Positions 61,023-64,000 of a stretch of DNA of 64,000 nt are shown piece after piece. The position numbers and the translations under genes are program-made. The notes under the pieces are model-generated. The model made no database searches. It was given only the letters and a program-made list of their open reading frames with translations, and was not told where the DNA came from. The stretch is taken from contig NZ_JAJEPW010000008.1 in the NCBI RefSeq assembly GCF_020687045.1, positions 14,820 to 78,819 on the forward strand, given 5' to 3'. Position 1 is the stretch's first letter. The number at the start of each line of letters is the position of its first letter. Source of the DNA: Vescimonas cirricatena (GTDB lineage: Bacteria > Bacillota > Clostridia > Oscillospirales > Oscillospiraceae).

Positions 61023-61806
61023 TGTTTAACACCTCCTTCGTCAAAACTCGGTAAGCATCCGCCACTTTTCCTTTTGGATCATGCTGAAAAATACTGTGTC
61101 CTTCGGCACTGATTTCTTCTGCACGAACAGATCGGGGAATGTCTGTCTTGTAAACCTTCAGCTTTCCGCCGTAGCTCTCCCGAATCAGATTGCTGATGTC
61201 TTTGGAGTAGTTGGTACGGCTGTCCACCATCGTCAGAAGAATCCCTTCAATCCTCAGTTTCGGGTTGATTTGCCTCTTGACCTTGTTGATGGTTCCAAGC
61301 AGCTGTTCCAGACCCTTTGCAGGAAGGTATGCTGCCTGAACCGGTATCAGCACATTGTCGGCAGCTGCCAACGCATTGACGGTCAGCATACCCAAAGACG
61401 GCATACAGTCAAGAAGAATGTAATCATAATTCTGTTTGACTGTATCCAGGTATTGCCGGAGAATGGTTTCCCGGCTCATGGCATTGACCAGTGCTACCTC
61501 CATACCTGAGAGTTCGATGTTGGACGGCACCAAATCAACGCCCTCCGGATGATGAAGAATCCCTTCATCGGGAGTAATAGGGTTTTCCATCATAATCTTT
61601 CCCATCAGATCGGAAAGTGTCGGAGACAGATCATCCGGGCAGGGATTGCCCAAACTGACCGTCAGGGAAGCCTGGGGATCGGTGTCTACCAGAAGCACCT
61701 TTTTTCCTTCAAGAGCCAAGCCAACGCCCAGATTCTCGGTGGTGGTGGTCTTTCCAGTGCCTCCTTTCTGATTGACCACCGCAATGATGGTTGCTTTTTT
61801 CGACAT
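60979..61806 (-). CDS. parA: ParA family ATPase
   Basis: 275 residues. Deviant Walker A KGGTGKTTT at about 14-22, VLLVDTDPQASLTVSLG, and the second Lys-containing region DYILLDCMPSLGMLTVNALA are all present. ParA moves element copies with ParB. The start ATG follows RepA by 6 bp, and repA-parA-parB form an operon on the minus strand, as in Tn1549-like ICEs that replicate as circles. Confidence 0.95.
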   Translation of the reverse strand: MSKKATIIAVVNQKGGTGKTTTTENLGVGLALEGKKVLLVDTDPQASLTVSLGNPCPDDLSPTLSDLMGKIMMENPITPDEGILHHPEGVDLVPSNIELSGMEVALVNAMSRETILRQYLDTVKQNYDYILLDCMPSLGMLTVNALAAADNVLIPVQAAYLPAKGLEQLLGTINKVKRQINPKLRIEGILLTMVDSRTNYSKDISNLIRESYGGKLKVYKTDIPRSVRAEEISAEGHSIFQHDPKGKVADAYRVLTKEVLNNAEKRRKHQLEGVR

Positions 61807-61812
61807 TTTTCG

Positions 61813-62742
61813 TCACTCTCCTTCCTCTCGCTTCATTTTCAATTTCTTAAATCCTCCTTCCAAATATCCGTGTGACATATCGTGCCGAACAAGAGCATCG
61901 TAGTAGGTGTCTATTGTCGTCGGCGCATTGTATATCGTAGTCAGCATATACTGACGGATATTTCTAATCTTTGTAGTGTTCTCTTTGAAGCAGTCCATAA
62001 CATATCGAATGTGTTCGACATTCAGTTTCATAAACCGACTGCGGACAATTTCTGCCGGACGTTCCTCTGCACCAATGCGAATCAATGGTCGCTTCGTGCA
62101 AACTGTTTCAACGATCAACTCCAGAATGTTATCCAGCATTTCGGAATCGTAAGGGTAATCCTTCTTCAACAAATCAATACTGAGCTGATCCGAGAAATAA
62201 TCAAAGTATTCTTGATACCGGTCATTCTCGTCCATCATTCCACCATTTCCGGAAGGAAAGATAGAATCAGTATCACTAAATTCAGTATTTTTAATATCAG
62301 TATTATTACCTTGTGATTTCGGAAGTTCTTGAGTTGTGATTTCCATTGTTCCAGAATTGTGATTTTCACAATTCAAGAGTTGTGAATCCACAGCAGAGAT
62401 AAAGTTCTTCACATAGATCAGGTTGGGCTTTCCCAAACCCTGGCGCTTACGTTCAATCAATCCTGCTTTCTTCTCAAGTTCACTGAGCAGCTTGATAGCC
62501 TTTTGTTCAGCACAGTTCAGAGCCATCTTCGCTTCGTCGATTGTAAAAATGATATACACTCGACCGTTTTTATCTATCCAACCATTCTTGGCAGACAGGC
62601 TCATGCGGTCAAGCAAAATGCCATACAGCATCTTGGCATCGGCAGAAATATTCCAGAACCTCTCGTTCGTGAACAACACCTTCGGAACTCGATAGAATGT
62701 GAATAGATCGGATTGCTGACCGTAAAAATAATCAAAACTCAC
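61813..62742 (-). CDS. repA: RepA N-terminal-like replication initiator
   Basis: 309 residues with a GTG start at 62742 that overlaps the stop of a short gene (GTGA). The N-terminal domain (FDYFYGQQSDLFTFYRVPKV, LFTNERFWNISADAKMLYGI) is the RepA_N domain, a winged helix found in initiators of theta plasmids and Tn1549-like ICEs. A further winged-helix-like segment and a C-terminal basic region follow. It probably initiates replication of the excised circle; the origin is likely nearby. Confidence 0.88.
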   Translation of the reverse strand: MSFDYFYGQQSDLFTFYRVPKVLFTNERFWNISADAKMLYGILLDRMSLSAKNGWIDKNGRVYIIFTIDEAKMALNCAEQKAIKLLSELEKKAGLIERKRQGLGKPNLIYVKNFISAVDSQLLNCENHNSGTMEITTQELPKSQGNNTDIKNTEFSDTDSIFPSGNGGMMDENDRYQEYFDYFSDQLSIDLLKKDYPYDSEMLDNILELIVETVCTKRPLIRIGAEERPAEIVRSRFMKLNVEHIRYVMDCFKENTTKIRNIRQYMLTTIYNAPTTIDTYYDALVRHDMSHGYLEGGFKKLKMKREEGE

Positions 62743-62873
62743 ACGGCTTCACCACCTTCTTTCTGCGGAAAACTTTCTGTTGTCAGCGGAATGCTGCGGA
62801 AAGTCGTATCCGTCTTTTCGTAAGGACATCGGGCAAAAAAGCAGAAGCGGTATTCCTGTTCATACACATCCAT
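62739..62873 (-). CDS. 44-residue ICE protein
   Basis: MDVYEQEYRFCFFARCPYEK followed by TDTTFRSIPLTTESFPQKEG and GEAV. It begins 4 bp away from the stop of the Cys-rich gene and overlaps the repA start by 4 bp, so it is coupled with both. Two Cys (CFFARC) and Phe-rich ends suggest a small metal- or membrane-associated protein. The tight coupling makes it a likely real gene despite its size. Confidence 0.65.
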   Translation of the reverse strand: MDVYEQEYRFCFFARCPYEKTDTTFRSIPLTTESFPQKEGGEAV

Positions 62874-62874
62874 A

Positions 62875-63132
62875 TCAACGAAGCCTCACTTCACGCATAA
62901 CCTTCTTCGTACACCAGCCAATGCACGGGTGATCTCGCCCATAGGGACAGCCATCACATTCCGACTTGGGTTTCGGTGGCAAAGAGATTAAGTAGTAGCA
63001 ATTATTTCTACCCAGACGGCAACCCTTTCTGCCATTCGTCCAGAAGTAGCAGTAATGACAGTCGCTCGGCTTGTCTGCGGTATAAACAGGCTTGCTCAAA
63101 TGAAACACCTCCAATCTCTTGTATTTGCCCAT
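62875..63132 (-). CDS. Cys-rich ICE protein
   Basis: 85 residues from the ATG at 63132 (an ATG at 63144 is also possible). At least nine Cys, arranged as CHYCYF, GCRLG, NCYYL, ECDGCPYG and CIGWC, point to zinc or iron-sulfur sites. Proteins of this kind head the repA operon of Tn1549-like elements. An intrinsic terminator-like hairpin (63151-63193) sits directly before the start codon, which suggests attenuation of the operon. Confidence 0.7.
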   Translation of the reverse strand: MGKYKRLEVFHLSKPVYTADKPSDCHYCYFWTNGRKGCRLGRNNCYYLISLPPKPKSECDGCPYGRDHPCIGWCTKKVMREVRLR

Positions 63133-63150
63133 GGTTTTGGGCATAAAAAA

Positions 63151-63193
63151 AGAGCGCCTATCCATCCCCGATGCGGGGCAAATAGACGCTCTA
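63151..63193 (-). terminator. Terminator/attenuator before the repA operon
   Basis: On the minus strand AGAGCG ... CGCTCT with an inner CCCCGCATCGGGG hairpin is followed by TTTTTTT, ending 19 bases before the ATG at 63132. Transcription of the downstream genes must pass it, so regulation by antitermination is possible. Confidence 0.7.
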
Positions 63194-63321
63194 TGTATAT
63201 AACGATATTCGATTTTATCTGCTATAACTGCATGGTACTCAAAACATCCGCCTTTTTTGATTAGCTGGATTTTTGGCACGATTTTGGGGCTGATTAGCAG
63301 GAAGGGCATTTTCATTAGCAA

Positions 63322-63511
63322 GAACAGCCCGTTTTCTGCTAAAAATTAGCTGGCGATTTTGTCTTATAACAACCGTTCGATTCTGGAGGGGTTGTCAAAA
63401 ATCAAATTTTGGAGTAGAATTTTATCTCATACAGTGAAAGAGCTTTTTCGTGCCTTTTCATATAAGAAAAGCCGAAAACCCTTGAAAACAAAGGCTTTCG
63501 GCGTTGTTCAC
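63322..63511 (-). terminator. Gene-free stretch with the tRNA-Arg terminator
   Basis: On the minus strand GCCGAAAGCC ... GGTTTTCGGC followed by TTTTCTT (63505-63465) terminates the tRNA-Arg transcript. The 34-bp part 63472-63505 is identical to 39597-39630. The remaining bases to 63322 hold no gene that I recognise. Confidence 0.75.
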
Positions 63512-63588
63512 TGGCGTCCATAAGAGGATTTGAACCTCCGACCCCACGCTTAGGAGGCGTGTGCTCTATCCAGCTGAGCTATATGGAC
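63512..63588 (-). tRNA. tRNA-Arg (anticodon CCT)
   Basis: The minus strand gives a complete cloverleaf: acceptor GTCCATA / TATGGAC, D-arm AGCTCAGCTGGATAGAGC, anticodon stem-loop CACGC-CTCCTAA-GCGTG with anticodon CCT, T-arm GGAGGTTCAAATCCTC, discriminator G and encoded CCA. It decodes AGG. The tRNA gene marks an integration site; related partial copies occur at 39.64, 63.67 and 63.74 kb. Confidence 0.92.
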
Positions 63589-63671
63589 GTGTCTGATATA
63601 TGATTATAGCCCGACCAAAGTCGAACTGCAATCCCTTATTTAGTTTTTTTGAGGTGACCGTTGTAACGCAA

Positions 63672-63713
63672 CCTTAGGAGGCGTGTGCTCTATCCAGCTG
63701 AGCTACTGAGACA
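63672..63713 (-). repeat. 5' half of a tRNA-Arg(CCT)-like gene
   Basis: TGTCTCAGTAGCTCAGCTGG then ATAGAGCACACGCCTCCTAA G on the minus strand matches the 5' half of the neighbouring tRNA as far as the anticodon loop, but the acceptor differs. After the CCTAAG core the sequence is unrelated. This is a leftover attachment half-site. Confidence 0.7.
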
Positions 63714-63734
63714 TTTTTAAGATTTATGCAATTT

Positions 63735-63805
63735 TCACTGCTCGAAGGAATCGAACCATCTGCCGCTTAGGAGGCGATCGCTCTATACAGCTAAGCTACT
63801 GGAGT
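63735..63805 (-). pseudogene. Degenerate tRNA-Arg(CCT)-like sequence
   Basis: The minus strand shows D-arm, anticodon loop CTCCTAA and T-arm GATGGTTCGATTCCTTC in tRNA order, but the acceptor halves pair poorly (ACTCCAG versus GAGCAGT) and the anticodon stem has mismatches. Probably a decayed tRNA or hybrid att site. Confidence 0.55.
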
Positions 63806-63889
63806 ATATACGCTCATTTTACTATGCACAGGGCGGATTGTCAACGTGAAATACACTTTTTTGACCCGGAGCGCAGAAATGTAGGTTTG

Positions 63890-64000
63890 TCAAACATATT
63901 GGACAGCGAACTCATTAGGTGAAAGCCAGCGGAGGGGTCTCATGGGCAAGTTGTTGGCGCGGCGGTTATGGACGGCAAGCTGCTTGGCAAAGTCGTTGAG
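63890..64000 (-). CDS. C-terminus of an rve-type transposase (partial)
   Basis: 36 residues run from the window edge: LNDFAKQLAVHNRRANNLPM then RPLRWLSPNEFAVQYV and a stop. The YNxRR...P...L...SP.E pattern is the end of integrase-core (DDE) transposases of insertion sequences. The remainder lies beyond the window, so the IS family cannot be stated. Confidence 0.65.
   Translation of the reverse strand, partial: LNDFAKQLAVHNRRANNLPMRPLRWLSPNEFAVQYV

Overview
The window comes from a Gram-positive gut-type Clostridia genome, most likely an Oscillospiraceae relative. I infer this from the GC-rich chromosomal block, the SpoVK-like AAA protein, the QueT and Gx-type transporters, NlpC/P60 lipoprotein-style envelope proteins, and integrative elements of the Tn916/Tn1549 type. 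No rRNA operon or CRISPR array is present.

Region 1 (1 to about 20.2 kb) is the distal part of an integrative conjugative element (ICE). It begins inside the type IV secretion genes (VirB6-like end, PrgI, VirB4, CHAP hydrolase). It ends with DUF3848, MazF-like toxin, an excisionase-like protein and two tandem tyrosine integrases. Between these ends lies unusual cargo at 5.3-15.4 kb. A tyrosine recombinase gene sits between perfect 27-bp inverted repeats, and its own stop codon lies inside one of them. A consensus promoter inside the segment points outward over the other repeat. Downstream are a cobalamin riboswitch and genes for secreted or surface proteins with transcobalamin-like (DUF4430) domains; one is a 1618-residue wall-anchored protein that also has an alpha/alpha-toroid domain. 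The simplest reading is a phase-variable, B12-responsive surface B12-capture locus. A second structured RNA followed by a terminator precedes the ICE excision operon.

Region 2 (20.3-39.06 kb) is GC-rich core chromosome. It holds a small ABC transporter operon with regulators, a TetR regulator, an SH3/NlpC-P60 hydrolase, a run of membrane proteins (CPBP, two DUF3592), rpe, and a tight operon recR-apbE-NusG_II-Gx-AAA-lipoprotein-barstar. It ends with queT (with a possible preQ1 leader), a zinc-ribbon protein and a cation diffusion facilitator.

Region 3 (39.06-63.8 kb) is a lower-GC mosaic island bordered by tRNA-Arg(CCT) sequences. Its outer parts are wreckage of a Tn1549-like ICE: TnpW, broken virD4, broken mazF, an XRE/ImmA regulatory pair with an operator array, and a relaxase with truncated PrgI, a fused DUF3846/TrbL gene, ParB, ParA and RepA. 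The secretion ATPase and most of the channel are gone, so it could move only with help. In the middle (47.9-56.5 kb) lies an apparently uncharacterised cargo cluster: a siderophore/B12-type ABC importer (permease interrupted by an in-frame TAA), two radical SAM proteins, a HAD/COG5610 protein, a GT4 glycosyltransferase and a stand-alone alanyl-tRNA-synthetase-like catalytic domain. The window ends in a partial transposase.
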